NCBI RefSeq assembly: GCF_000423225.1
Contig: NZ_KE383991.1
Location: 940,217-1,004,216 of the forward strand
Reading direction: 5' to 3'
Origin: Kaistia adipata DSM 17808
Lineage (GTDB): Bacteria; Pseudomonadota; Alphaproteobacteria; Rhizobiales; Kaistiaceae
DNA length: 64,000 bases
The notes beneath the pieces are model-generated. The model did not search any database. It was not told the DNA's origin and worked only from the letters and a program-made list of their open reading frames with translations. Below, piece by piece: positions 1-10,596 of the stretch; within the stretch, counting starts at the first letter, position 1, and every line of letters starts with the position of its first letter. Position numbers and translations under genes: made by a program.

Positions 1-37
1 TTGCTGCGCATTTCCCTGCCGCAGCAACAAAGACTTA

Positions 38-72
38 GCCGGGCCTCGCAAGAGTGCCCGGCCTTTTCTTTT
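38..72 (+). terminator. Rho-independent terminator of a gene left of the window
   Basis: Arms GCCGGGC (38-44) and GCCCGGC (56-62) enclose an 11-nt loop and are followed by a T-rich tail (64-72). It reads on the plus strand, so it would end transcription of a gene lying left of the window. A second inverted repeat, TTGCTGCG (1-8) with CGCAGCAA (20-27), precedes it. The convergent msrP gene ends at 126. Confidence 0.75.
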
Positions 73-125
73 GTAAAGCATTTTACCGACGGCCGGCCGC
101 CGACCTGCTCAATAGGCAGTCATGC

Positions 126-1085
126 CTACATGAAGAGCGGCTCGCTCTCCATGCCCTTGTAGAGCCCAGCCACGAACTCGCCATAGCCATTGTAGATCCG
201 AGTCGGAATGCGCTCGTTGCTGCCGATCACGGTCTCCGACGCCTGGCTCCAGCGCGGATGCGGCACGTCGGGGTTCACGTTCGCCCAGAAGCCGTATTCC
301 GACGATTGCAGCTGCTGCCAGAAATTGACCGGGCGCTCCTCGACGAAGCTCACCTTGACGATCGATTTGACCGACTTGAAGCCGTATTTCCACGGCGTGT
401 GCAGGCGGATCGGCGCGCCCATCTGCTTCAACAGCGGCTTGCCGTAGACGCCGGTCACCATGAAGGCGAGCTCGTTGTTCGCTTCCGCCATGGAGAGGCC
501 CTCGACATAGGGCCACGGATAGAAGGGCTGGTTCTGGCCGGGCGCCATCGCCGGATCCAGGAACGTCTCCATGCGGATGTATTTCGCGCCGGAGAGCGGC
601 TTCGCATAGGCGACGAGATCGGCGAGCGGAAAGCCGGTCCAGGGCACGGTCATCGACCAGGCCTCCACGCAGCGATGGCGATAGACGCGCTCCTCGAGCT
701 TCATCCCCTTCAGGAGGTCGTCGATGTCGACGGACTTCTCCTTCTCGACCAGGCCGCCGAACTGGATCGTCCACGGCCGGATCTTCAGCGCCTGGGCCGC
801 GTCGGCGAGATCCTTGTCGGTGCTGTATTCGTAGAAGTTGTTGTAGTGCGCGTTGATCTTTTCCGGCGTGACGTCGCGCTCGATCGTGTAGCGGGGATTG
901 CGCCTGGCCGGATAGAGCCCGGCGCTTGGATCGGCGTCGCCGGCAGCGCGCGCGAGCCCAGGCAGGGCGGCGGCGGCGAGGCCGAAGCCGCCGGCGGCGA
1001 GAATCTCGCGACGATTGAGAAAGATGGATTCGGGGGTGGCGCGGCTTTCGGGAATTTCCCAGCCCCGTGTGCGGCGAATGAGCAT
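126..1085 (-). CDS. msrP: Protein-methionine-sulfoxide reductase catalytic subunit MsrP
   Basis: MsrP (YedY) is a periplasmic molybdopterin enzyme of the sulfite-oxidase fold that reduces methionine sulfoxide in envelope proteins. The 319-residue product has a twin-arginine signal near residues 24-47 (NRREILAAGGFG, then an Ala-rich stretch ending in A-R-A) and the motif RCVEAWSM, whose Cys is the expected Mo ligand. The start at 1085 is chosen because GGAG lies 7 nt upstream; an upstream in-frame ATG at 1151 lacks this. The haem partner MsrQ usually follows msrP, but here a terminator and the window edge follow, so msrQ is elsewhere or absent. Identification is firm. Confidence 0.93.
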   Translation of the reverse strand: MLIRRTRGWEIPESRATPESIFLNRREILAAGGFGLAAAALPGLARAAGDADPSAGLYPARRNPRYTIERDVTPEKINAHYNNFYEYSTDKDLADAAQALKIRPWTIQFGGLVEKEKSVDIDDLLKGMKLEERVYRHRCVEAWSMTVPWTGFPLADLVAYAKPLSGAKYIRMETFLDPAMAPGQNQPFYPWPYVEGLSMAEANNELAFMVTGVYGKPLLKQMGAPIRLHTPWKYGFKSVKSIVKVSFVEERPVNFWQQLQSSEYGFWANVNPDVPHPRWSQASETVIGSNERIPTRIYNGYGEFVAGLYKGMESEPLFM

Positions 1086-1235
1086 GTTCGACTCCAATCC
1101 GGTAGGCGGCCTGCGCGCAAGATACGTAAGCAGGCGCCGAAAAGGCTTCAAATCAATTCGCCGCGCCTGCCATTGCCGCCGGGAACGGGTCGCCGATCGA
1201 TCGGGACGCTTGCCATCATGCGCCTCGCGGACTAG

Positions 1236-2486
<1,251 letters not shown>

Positions 2487-2491
2487 GTTCG

Positions 2492-2548
2492 ACGCGGCGC
2501 GATCGCGCCGCGTTGCCATGATCGGCGGCCGCTTCCGGGCGGCCGCCG
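2492..2548. terminator. Two GC-rich hairpins after aatA, no T tract
   Basis: A 22-bp perfect palindrome (ACGCGGCGCGA and its complement, 2492-2513) is followed by 10-bp arms at 2523-2532 and 2539-2548 with a 6-nt loop. Neither is followed by a T run, so these are not classical terminators. They may slow polymerase or protect the mRNA 3' end. Confidence 0.4.
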
Positions 2549-2590
2549 CCTGCACATATCGCCGCCCCCTCCTGCTGCTGGGATGATGCC

Positions 2591-2998
2591 ATGCTGTCGC
2601 TCGACCATGTCTCGATCGTCGTGACCGATCTCGATCGCTCGACCCGCTTCTACGAGGAGATGTTCGGGCTCGAGCGCGTGCCGCGTCCGGCCTTCAGCAT
2701 TCCCGGCACATGGCTCGCCTGCGGGCCGCTGCAGATCCATCTGGTGCTGAACGCCGAGGGCACCTTCCGCACCCGCCCCGGCATCGACAATGGCGATGTC
2801 CATTTCGCCTTCCGCACCGACGACTTCGACGGCGTGCTGGCGCGGCTGACCGGGCGCGGCTTCGACGAGCACGCCCCGGCCGACGCCGCCAACCACCTCT
2901 ACGTGCTGCGCAACGGCCGCGCCGGCTTCCCGCAGCTCTATCTGCTCGATCCCGACCGCAACATCATCGAGATCAACGGCGCCCCGCGCCGCGCCTGA
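2591..2998 (+). CDS. VOC-family (glyoxalase/dioxygenase fold) protein
   Basis: A 135-residue single-module vicinal-oxygen-chelate protein. It opens with LDHVSIVVTDLDRSTRFYEE, the usual first strand with its metal-ligand His, and ends with LLDPDRNIIEING, which carries the C-terminal Glu ligand. The family covers glyoxalases, fosfomycin-resistance thiol transferases and extradiol dioxygenases; nothing here fixes the substrate. It lies 104 bp after aatA and 64 bp before the cardiolipin synthase gene on the same strand, so co-transcription is possible. Confidence 0.8.
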   Translation: MLSLDHVSIVVTDLDRSTRFYEEMFGLERVPRPAFSIPGTWLACGPLQIHLVLNAEGTFRTRPGIDNGDVHFAFRTDDFDGVLARLTGRGFDEHAPADAANHLYVLRNGRAGFPQLYLLDPDRNIIEINGAPRRA

Positions 2999-3062
2999 AC
3001 CGGCGCAGCTTTGATCCACGTCTGACTTCGTCTATGCACGAGGGGGAAACGCGGACGGGGCA

Positions 3063-4505
3063 ATGACGACCAACAGCCTGGCACTTCTCTTCTCGCTGCT
3101 GCACATCGCGCTTGCGGGCGCGGTCACGGTGCATGCCCTGCTGACGCGCCTCAATCCGCAATCGACCATCGCCTGGATCGGCCTGGCCTGGCTGTCGCCC
3201 TATATCGGGCCGCTGCTCTACGTCATGCTCGGCGTCAACCGCGTGCGCCGCAAGGCGATCAAGCTGTCGGACCCGGGCGACGATGTCGACGCGCCCTCCT
3301 CCCGTTTCGCGCTGGCGCCCGAGGACGTCGCGCATGGCGCCGACGAGCATCTGGAACCGCTGGCGAAATTCGGGCTCCGGATCACCGGCCGGCCGCTGCT
3401 CGCCGGCAACACCATCACGCCGCTCGTCGACGGCGACGCCGCCTATCCCGAGATGATCCGCGCCATCGACGCCGCCGAACGGAGCGTCGGCATATCCGGA
3501 TACATCTTCCATGACGACCGCGGCGGCGCGCCAATCATCGACGCGCTGATCGCGGCGCATGGGCGTGGCATCGCGGTGCGCGTGCTGCTCGACGGCATCG
3601 GCGGCGGCTATCTCAAGAACCCGGCCTATGAGCGGCTGCTCGCCGCCGGCGTCCCGGTCGCGCGCTTCCTGCACGAGGTTGCGCCCTGGAAGATGTCCTT
3701 CATCAATCTCCGGAACCACAAGAAGGTCATGGTGACCGATGGTCGCTATGGCTTCACCGGCGGCATGAACATCAGCGCCGGCAACCTGTTCCGGATCATC
3801 GACATTCCGGCCCTGCACGCCGTGCAGGACGTGCATTTCCGGGTCGAGGGCCCGGTCGTCGCCCATCTGATGGAGACCTTCGCCGAGGATTGGGCGTTCA
3901 CGGTCGACGAGATCCTCGACGGGCCGCCATGGTTCCCCGAGCTCGGCGCAATCGGCTCGATCCCGGCGCGCGGCATCGCCAGCGGCCCGGACGAGGACAA
4001 CGAGAAGCTGATGTGGACCATGGCCGCCGCGATCGCGCGCGCCGAACGCCGCATCCGCATCGTGACGCCCTATTTCCTGCCCGACGAGCGGATCAACTCG
4101 CAGCTGGCGCTCGCGGCGCTGCGCGGCGTCTCGGTTGAGCTCCTCATCCCCGGCCGATCGGACCAGCGCTACATGGACTGGGCGATGAACGGCTCGCTGT
4201 CGCCGCTGATCCGCGCCGGCGTGCTCGTCAGCCGGGCCAATCCGCCCTTCGACCACTCCAAGCTGATGACGGTCGACGGCGCCTGGGCGCTGTTCGGCAG
4301 CGCCAACTGGGATGCGCGCAGCCTGCGGCTCAATTTCGAGTTCAACGTCGAGGCCTATGACGTGCATTTCGCCGACAAGATCGACGCGCTGATCGATTCG
4401 AAGCTCGCGCGGTCGACGCCCGTTACCATCGGGGCCCTGCGCAAGCGCCGCATTCTGGTGCGCCTGCGCGACGCCGCCACCCGCCTGCTGACGCCCTATC
4501 TCTGA
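3063..4505 (+). CDS. cls: Cardiolipin synthase (phospholipase D family)
   Basis: A membrane enzyme that condenses phosphatidylglycerol into cardiolipin. The 480-residue protein has two N-terminal hydrophobic segments (about 5-25 and 35-55) and two HKD motifs: HKKVMVTDG at about residue 219 and HSKLMTVDG at about 398, each followed by a Gly-rich FTGGMN or FGSANWD stretch. Length and layout match bacterial ClsA-type enzymes. The start codon has only a short GGGG ahead of it. The next gene, corA, is convergent with a 14-bp gap. Confidence 0.88.
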   Translation: MTTNSLALLFSLLHIALAGAVTVHALLTRLNPQSTIAWIGLAWLSPYIGPLLYVMLGVNRVRRKAIKLSDPGDDVDAPSSRFALAPEDVAHGADEHLEPLAKFGLRITGRPLLAGNTITPLVDGDAAYPEMIRAIDAAERSVGISGYIFHDDRGGAPIIDALIAAHGRGIAVRVLLDGIGGGYLKNPAYERLLAAGVPVARFLHEVAPWKMSFINLRNHKKVMVTDGRYGFTGGMNISAGNLFRIIDIPALHAVQDVHFRVEGPVVAHLMETFAEDWAFTVDEILDGPPWFPELGAIGSIPARGIASGPDEDNEKLMWTMAAAIARAERRIRIVTPYFLPDERINSQLALAALRGVSVELLIPGRSDQRYMDWAMNGSLSPLIRAGVLVSRANPPFDHSKLMTVDGAWALFGSANWDARSLRLNFEFNVEAYDVHFADKIDALIDSKLARSTPVTIGALRKRRILVRLRDAATRLLTPYL

Positions 4506-4519
4506 GCCGGGATCGGGCC

Positions 4520-5488
4520 TCAGAGCCAGCCGCGCCGCCTGAAATAGAGGAAGGGCACGATCGCCGAGACCACCATGATCAGCAGCGCCAGCGGATAGCC
4601 ATAGCCCCAGCCGAGCTCCGGCATGTCCTTGAAGTTCATGCCGTAGATCGTGCCGATCAGCGTCGGCGGCATCAGGATGGTGGAAGCGACGGTCAGCACG
4701 CTGACCACCTGGTTCTGCTGGTTGGCGACGAGGCCGAGCGTCGCGTCGAGCAGGAAGGTGATCTTGTTCAGGACGAAGTTGACATGGTCCTCGAGCGAGC
4801 GCACGTCGCGCAGCGCCAGCTTGAGCCGGGCGCTGTTGCCGTTCTTCAGGGCCTGGTCCGGCAGCATCGCGGCGGCGTATTGGGCGAGGCGCTCCAGCGA
4901 GGACAGGCTCTCTCGCGCCTTCGAGGCAAGATCGCCCTGGGTGCCGATGGCGCCGATCAGAACCGCCAGGCGCTTGGCGCGCAGCCTTTCACTGGGCTTG
5001 CGCGTGAAGATCTCGCTGTTGATGCGATCGACGGATTGCGCGACGCGCTCCAGCACGTCGGCGGTGCGACCAATGAACGCCTCCAGCAGCCCGTTGAAGA
5101 TGCCGACCGGCGTGCCGCAGCCGCTGTCCGGCTTCGGCGCCACGGCGAGGAACTGGCGGAACGCCTTCATGTCGTCATAGCGCAGCGTGACGATCTTCGA
5201 CGCGCCCACGGCGAAGGTGAAGGGCGTCAGCACGGGATGGCCGGCATCCAGTCCCGCCAGCACGCTCGCCGTCATGAAAACCGTGCCATTCTCGACGTAG
5301 AAACGGCTGGAGAACTCGATTTCCTGCGTTTCCTCCCGCGTCGGCACCAGCGCTCCGAGAAACGCCTCGGCGGCGTGCTCCTCGGCCTGGCTGGGCGAAT
5401 GGAGGTCGAGCCAGTGCGCCGCCTCGAGCGACTGCCCCTCCTGGAGCGGCTCCGGACCCGCGGCGGAAATCGAATAGGCAGTCAGCAT
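4520..5488 (-). CDS. corA: CorA-family magnesium/divalent-cation transporter
   Basis: Forms a homopentameric inner-membrane channel for Mg2+, and in some members Co2+, Ni2+ or Zn2+. The 322-residue protein has a large cytoplasmic domain and two C-terminal membrane helices; the signature GMN (in IYGMNFKDMPE) lies at about residues 283-285 at the end of the first helix. The C terminus is basic (FRRRGWL), as usual. GGAG lies 7 nt before the start. Which metal it carries cannot be told from sequence. Confidence 0.9.
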   Translation of the reverse strand: MLTAYSISAAGPEPLQEGQSLEAAHWLDLHSPSQAEEHAAEAFLGALVPTREETQEIEFSSRFYVENGTVFMTASVLAGLDAGHPVLTPFTFAVGASKIVTLRYDDMKAFRQFLAVAPKPDSGCGTPVGIFNGLLEAFIGRTADVLERVAQSVDRINSEIFTRKPSERLRAKRLAVLIGAIGTQGDLASKARESLSSLERLAQYAAAMLPDQALKNGNSARLKLALRDVRSLEDHVNFVLNKITFLLDATLGLVANQQNQVVSVLTVASTILMPPTLIGTIYGMNFKDMPELGWGYGYPLALLIMVVSAIVPFLYFRRRGWL

Positions 5489-5718
5489 GTCAAGCTCCAG
5501 GCGTTAACCGAATCTCAAGACAGCTCGCTGCTGTCCCTTGCGCCGCCTCGCATCCTTTGCGATGACGGGCTTCAGAAGCGCTTCGATGGATCGAATGTCC
5601 GGTCGAGTCGTTATCATGGCCGATACCGGGTCGCCAAAGACTTGGCCGCAGGGTCGGTCTATGCCACGCCCGGCGGCGGTGACGGTGCTGGGGCGTAACA
5701 CGAAAGGAACTATTCATT

Positions 5719-6234
5719 ATGGCCAAGTTTATTTCCCTTAAGTCCGTCGCGACCGCGGTTGCCATGACCGTCGCCGGCCTCGGCGTCGCCAAGGCTGCCG
5801 ATCTCACCGCCCCGGTCTTCGAGGATGGCCGCAACGGCATCCGCATCGGCATGCTCACCTGCGACGTCAATTCCGGCCTCGGCTACGTCATCGCCTCGGC
5901 CAAGGAAGTCGCCTGCACCTTCAAGCCGAATGGCGGCGCCGCGGAAGATTACGTCGGCAACATCAAGAAGCTCGGCGTCGACCTCGGCTACACCAGCCAG
6001 GGCCGCCTGATCTGGGCCGTGTTCGCCCCGACCGCCGGCTACCACCGCGGCTCGCTCGGCGGCCTGTATCTCGGCGCGGGCGCCGAGGCGACGGTCGGCG
6101 CCGGCATCGGCACCAACATTCTCTTCGGCGGCACGCGCGGCTCGATCGCCCTCCAGCCGATCAGCGCCACCGGCCAGATCGGCCTGAACGTCGCCGCCGG
6201 CGGCGCCGCGCTGGTGCTCGACCCCGTCAACTAA
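5719..6234 (+). CDS. DUF992 exported protein
   Basis: A 171-residue protein with a cleavable signal peptide (about residues 1-26, cleavage after AKA). The mature part is the DUF992 domain found mainly in Hyphomicrobiales, rich in Gly and Ala (GGLYLGAGAEATVGAGIG), with two Cys (in LTCDV and VACTF) that could form a disulfide. Its function is unknown. AAGGAAC lies upstream of the start, and the gene is closed by a strong terminator, so it is probably monocistronic. Confidence 0.82.
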   Translation: MAKFISLKSVATAVAMTVAGLGVAKAADLTAPVFEDGRNGIRIGMLTCDVNSGLGYVIASAKEVACTFKPNGGAAEDYVGNIKKLGVDLGYTSQGRLIWAVFAPTAGYHRGSLGGLYLGAGAEATVGAGIGTNILFGGTRGSIALQPISATGQIGLNVAAGGAALVLDPVN

Positions 6235-6290
6235 GGCCGTTCCGGTCGGCCGGCGCCACGCCGGCCACCGACGCACGCCAGGCTTGCAAG

Positions 6291-6326
6291 GCCCGCGCCG
6301 TCACCCGCGCGGGCCTTTTCTTTTCC
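6291..6326 (+). terminator. Rho-independent terminator of the DUF992 gene
   Basis: Arms GGCCCGCGC (6291-6299) and GCGCGGGCC (6308-6316) with an 8-nt loop are followed by TTTTCTTTT. Confidence 0.88.
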
Positions 6327-6450
6327 GCGCCTCTCCTTGCCACGTCCGGCTTTCCCTGAGACGATCCCCGGGCGGGCCGGATCTCTGGCTCCGGTTCACG
6401 CATCCAAGACATGAGAATGACCCTAGAACATTTCATGAACGGAGGAAGCG

Positions 6451-8514
6451 ATGACGGACAGGAACGGAGGTGGCGTCGGCAGAAGTGCCGGCCCCAAGGC
6501 AATTGCCCTGATCGGCCCGTTCGGCAGCGGCAAGACCACGCTGATGGAGGCGATCCTGGCCCGCACCGGCGCCATCGCCAAGCCGGGTTCCGTCAGCGAC
6601 GGCACGTCGATCGGCGACCATGCCCCCGAGGCCCGCGCCCATGCCATGAGCGTCGAGCTCAACGTCGCCGAGACCAGCTTCATGGACGAGCGCATCACCC
6701 TGCTCGACTGTCCCGGCTCGGTCGAGTTCGGGCATGAATCCGAAGCCGTCCTCGACGCCGTCGATTGCGCGATCGTCGTCGCCGAGCCGGACGAGCGGAA
6801 GGTGAGCGCGCTGCAGCTCATCCTGAAGCGGCTGGAAGAGCGCGGCATCCCGCGCATCCTGTTCCTGAACAAGATCGACAAGAGCGACCAGAACGTCCGC
6901 GAGACGCTGGCCCTGCTGCAGACGGCAAGCACCACGCCGCTGCTGCTCCGCCACATCCCGATCCGCCAGCATGACGTCGTCACCGGCTTCGTCGACCTCG
7001 CCCTGGAGCGCGCCTTCGTCTATCGCGAATATGCCCCGAGCGAGCTGATCGACATGACCGACGAGGTCCGCGTCGCCGAGGCGCGCGAACGCTACGCGCT
7101 GCTCGAGAAGCTCGCCGACTATGACGACGCGCTGATGGAGGAACTGCTCGAGGACGTCGAGCCGTCGCGCGAACGCGTGCTGGCCGACCTCGTCGCCGAC
7201 ATGCGCGCCGGGCTCGTCTGCCCGGTCCTGATCGGCTCCGCCCTGCACGGACACGGCGTCGGCCGCCTCCTGAAGGCGATCCGGCACGAGGTGCCCGACA
7301 TTGCCGCGACGACGGCGCGCCTCGGCCTTGCCGATGGCAACGAGACGGTGCTGCAGGTGATGAAGACGCTGCAGACCGGCCATGCCGGCAAGCTGTCGAT
7401 CGCCCGCGTTCTGCGCGGCTCCATCGCCGACGGAACGGAGCTGGTCGGCCCCTTGGGCCCGGTCGGCCGCGTCTCCGGCCTGCTGCGCGTGCTCGGCCAG
7501 CAGACCGCCAAGCGCGAGCCGGCGACGGCCGGCGAGGTCGTCGGCCTCGGCAAGCTCGATGGCGCGGCGACGGGGATGACGCTGGCGACTGGCAAGACGC
7601 CGCCGCCGCAGCTCGCGCCGCTCGCGGTCCCCGATCCGGTGATCGCCCTCGCCATCGCGCCGGGCGAACGCAAGGACGAGGCCAAGCTCGCCACCGCGCT
7701 CGGCCGGCTCGCCGAGGAGAGCCCCTCCCTGGTCATCGCCCAGGACGAGGAGACGGGCGAGATCCGCCTTGGCGGCCAAGGCGAGATGCATCTGCGCGTC
7801 GCCATCGAGCGCCTCGCCGCGCGCTACGGGCTGAAGGCGGAGACGCGCCCCCCCTCGGTGCCCTACCGCGAAACCATCCGCGGCTCGGCTACGGTGCGCG
7901 GCCGGCACAAGAAGCAGTCCGGCGGCCACGGCCAGTTCGGCGATTGCGTGCTCGAGGTGCGGCCGCAGCGGCGCGGCGAAGGCTTCCTGTTCGAGGATGC
8001 GATCACCGGCGGCGTCGTGCCGCGCAACTACATTCCGGCGATCGAGGCCGGCGTGCAGGACGTTCTGAAGCGCGGCCCCCTCGGCTTCCCGGTCGTCGAC
8101 GTCGCCGTCAAGCTCGTCGACGGCTCCTATCACAGCGTCGACTCCTCCGATCAGGCATTCCGCACCGCGGCGCAGATCGGCATGCGCGAGGCCCTAGAGG
8201 CCTGCACGCCCGTCCTGCTCGAGCCGATCCTGCGTGTGTCCGTCTCGGTCCCCTCCGAGGCGAGCTCGCGCGTCAACATGATGGTCACGCAGAGGCGCGG
8301 CCAGCTGCTCGGCTTCGACGCCAAGCGCGACTGGCCCGGATGGGACGTCGTCGAGGCGGAGATCCCGGAATCGGAAATGCCGGGCCTGATCGTCGAGCTG
8401 CGCTCGGCGACGGCCGGGGTCGGCACCTATGAGAGCCGCTTCGACCATCTTTCGGAGTTGAGCGGGCGCCTCGCCGAGCAGGTCTCGATCCGGAAGGGAC
8501 CGCGCGCGGCCTGA
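6451..8514 (+). CDS. Elongation factor G-like GTPase (FusA paralogue)
   Basis: A 687-residue translational GTPase with the EF-G domain order. The P-loop GPFGSGKT is at residues 22-29, the G3 motif reads DCPGS and the G4 motif NKID. The later domains include the EF-G domain IV core around KKQSGGHGQFGDC. The switch-I and G2 region differs from canonical FusA, and the gene is not beside rpsL, rpsG or tufA, so it is probably the divergent second EF-G of many proteobacteria rather than the housekeeping factor. Its role is unclear; ribosome recycling or stress translation are family-level guesses. GGAGG lies 5 nt before the start. Confidence 0.82.
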   Translation: MTDRNGGGVGRSAGPKAIALIGPFGSGKTTLMEAILARTGAIAKPGSVSDGTSIGDHAPEARAHAMSVELNVAETSFMDERITLLDCPGSVEFGHESEAVLDAVDCAIVVAEPDERKVSALQLILKRLEERGIPRILFLNKIDKSDQNVRETLALLQTASTTPLLLRHIPIRQHDVVTGFVDLALERAFVYREYAPSELIDMTDEVRVAEARERYALLEKLADYDDALMEELLEDVEPSRERVLADLVADMRAGLVCPVLIGSALHGHGVGRLLKAIRHEVPDIAATTARLGLADGNETVLQVMKTLQTGHAGKLSIARVLRGSIADGTELVGPLGPVGRVSGLLRVLGQQTAKREPATAGEVVGLGKLDGAATGMTLATGKTPPPQLAPLAVPDPVIALAIAPGERKDEAKLATALGRLAEESPSLVIAQDEETGEIRLGGQGEMHLRVAIERLAARYGLKAETRPPSVPYRETIRGSATVRGRHKKQSGGHGQFGDCVLEVRPQRRGEGFLFEDAITGGVVPRNYIPAIEAGVQDVLKRGPLGFPVVDVAVKLVDGSYHSVDSSDQAFRTAAQIGMREALEACTPVLLEPILRVSVSVPSEASSRVNMMVTQRRGQLLGFDAKRDWPGWDVVEAEIPESEMPGLIVELRSATAGVGTYESRFDHLSELSGRLAEQVSIRKGPRAA

Positions 8515-8520
8515 CGGACG

Positions 8521-8557
8521 GGCGTCGCCGGGTGCCACTCCGAGCCCCGGCGACGCC
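8521..8557 (+). terminator. Perfect 12-bp hairpin after the EF-G-like gene
   Basis: Arms GGCGTCGCCGGG (8521-8532) and CCCGGCGACGCC (8546-8557) enclose a 13-nt loop. No T run follows directly. Its place just past the stop suggests an end-of-transcript structure. Confidence 0.45.
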
Positions 8558-8679
8558 ATTCCGGCCGGCCCGGGCGCCTCGCGGTCGCGGGCGTCGGCAG
8601 AAACCGAATTTTTTGTCTCTTCTTCAATACATTCCTGCAATAAGGTTCGGCAGACGAACTGAAATTCAGGCCAGAGCGC

Positions 8680-10596
8680 GTGCTTCGACTTCCCCTTCCG
8701 CTCGTCTCGTTTCTCTCCGGCGGACTGATCTATGCCGTGGCGGGAGCGATCGGCCTTTGGATGATGGGCATCGCCGAAGGCGTGCCGGCCTTCTGGCCGG
8801 CGAACGGCCTGCTGGTGGCGGCGGTCCTCACCTTCGGCATCCGCCAGATCGCCTGGGTCCTGGCCGGAGCCCTGGTCGGCAGCTTCTTCATCCAGCTCGC
8901 CATCGATGCCGGCGCGATGGGCGTGGCCATCACCCTTTCCGATCTCGCCGAGGTCGCGCTCGTCGCCTATGCGGCGCATCGCCTGCGCGTTGCCGGTTCG
9001 GGGCTGGAGAGCATCTTCAGCGTCGTGGCTCTGGTCGCGGTGATCTCGTTCGGCGCCGCGCTGAGCGCGACGGGAGCGGCCGTCGCGCTCAACGTCTTCC
9101 GCGACATCCCGCTCGGCAACTCGCTGTCCATGCTCTGGCGTCTCAACGCCACCAGCGCGCTCATCATTCTCGCGCCCTATTTCGCGATCGTGAAGCCGGG
9201 CCGCATGACGCAGTTGCGCGACCTTGGCCGACGGGGCGAGCGTGGCGGCGGCCGGGACCTCGAGTTCGCGGCGCTGCTGCTCCTCGTCGTCATCGCCATC
9301 CTGCTGATGCAGTGGACCGGCATCTCGATGATCGCCTTCTTCACCGCCCCGCTTCTGTGGTGCGCGATCCGCTTCGGCCCCGCGCCGACGGCGCTCATCG
9401 GCTCCCTGCTGTCGCTCGCCATCATCCTGCTGATCGTCAACGGCGCCTGGCCAACCACCTATGCGAACACGTCGATCGCCTGGCAGTTGCAGCGAACCGA
9501 ACTGGGGCTGAGCTTCAACACGCTGCCGCCGCTCTTCGTCGCCGCCGCCATGGCGCATATCCAGGCTTCGGCCCGCGCGCTGAAGCTGAGCCAGGAGCGG
9601 CTGCGCTATGCACTCGCCGGCTCGGGCGAAGGCGTCTGGGACTGGAACATCCGGACCAACGAGACCTATTTCAGCGACAGCTGGTACGCGATCCTGGGCT
9701 ATGAGCGCGGCGAGCTGCCGGAGACGACCGAGACATGGGAACAGCTCCGCCATCCCGATGACCGGACGGAGAACCGCCGTCGCATCGGCGACCACCTCGA
9801 AGGGCGGACGCCGCGCTACAGCATCGAGCAGCGCTTCCGCCACAAGGACGGGCGCTGGATCTGGGTTCTCGACCGAGGCAGCATCGTCGAACGCGATGCC
9901 GACGGTTCGCCATTGCGGGCGGTCGGCACGCTGCTCGACATTTCCCGCCGGCGCGCACGACAGGATGAGCTCAACCGCCGCGCCCACCACGATTCCCTGA
10001 CCGGCCTCGCCAATCGCGTCGCGCTGCGCGAATCCTTCCAGGCCTGGTGCGAGGCCCGGCGGTCGTTCTGCTTCGTCCTGATCGACCTCGACGGCTTCAA
10101 GCCGATCAACGACCAGTTCGGCCACCAGTTCGGAGACCACGCGCTGGTCGCCATCGCCGACCGCATCCGCGCCTGCCTCGGGCCGGACGACGTCGCGGCC
10201 CGGATCGGCGGCGACGAATTCGCGCTGCTGGTCGAGCTGTCCGGGGACGAGGCCGAGGCGATGGCGCAGCGCCTGGTGGAGCGCATCTCCGAACCCATCG
10301 GCTTCGCCGAAGCCGTCGTCTCCACCGGCGCCAGCATCGGCATCGCGACCGTCGAGGACGGCGGGCTGGATTTCCAGACCGCCTACCGCAACGCCGACAT
10401 CGCGCTCTATGACGCCAAGGCCATCGGCGGCTCGACCTTCCGGCGAGGTGGCGCCAACAACCCTGCCAGGAACGGCGAGGAACAGCCGACACCGGCTGTG
10501 CGCCGGAACCTAGGCACGCTCGCCCTCGCCGGTAGTGAACCAGCCGACGATCCCGCCGAGGATCGCCAGGACACCACAGACGAGCGCCACGGCTGA
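8680..10596 (+). CDS. Membrane-bound MASE1-PAS-GGDEF diguanylate cyclase
   Basis: A predicted inner-membrane c-di-GMP synthase of 638 residues. Residues 1 to about 290 form a MASE1 sensor with about eight helices; about 305-430 are a PAS domain with its PAC end (FRHKDGRWIWV, then VGTLLDIS); the GGDEF domain follows with an intact GGDEF at 510-514. The four residues where the allosteric I-site RxxD should lie read GPDD, so product inhibition at that site is probably lost. The start is GTG with a weak ribosome site. The 3' end overlaps the convergent MFS gene by 87 bp, and the tail after about residue 590 is unlike the family. Confidence 0.85.
   Translation: MLRLPLPLVSFLSGGLIYAVAGAIGLWMMGIAEGVPAFWPANGLLVAAVLTFGIRQIAWVLAGALVGSFFIQLAIDAGAMGVAITLSDLAEVALVAYAAHRLRVAGSGLESIFSVVALVAVISFGAALSATGAAVALNVFRDIPLGNSLSMLWRLNATSALIILAPYFAIVKPGRMTQLRDLGRRGERGGGRDLEFAALLLLVVIAILLMQWTGISMIAFFTAPLLWCAIRFGPAPTALIGSLLSLAIILLIVNGAWPTTYANTSIAWQLQRTELGLSFNTLPPLFVAAAMAHIQASARALKLSQERLRYALAGSGEGVWDWNIRTNETYFSDSWYAILGYERGELPETTETWEQLRHPDDRTENRRRIGDHLEGRTPRYSIEQRFRHKDGRWIWVLDRGSIVERDADGSPLRAVGTLLDISRRRARQDELNRRAHHDSLTGLANRVALRESFQAWCEARRSFCFVLIDLDGFKPINDQFGHQFGDHALVAIADRIRACLGPDDVAARIGGDEFALLVELSGDEAEAMAQRLVERISEPIGFAEAVVSTGASIGIATVEDGGLDFQTAYRNADIALYDAKAIGGSTFRRGGANNPARNGEEQPTPAVRRNLGTLALAGSEPADDPAEDRQDTTDERHG

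Noticed and set aside
5505-5525. TTAACC near 5505 as a CtrA site for corA or the DUF992 gene
   Set aside because: Only one half site; no second TTAA at 7 bp.
6433-8133. A 566-codon open frame opposite the EF-G-like gene
   Set aside because: Antisense shadow of a clearly conserved GTPase gene.
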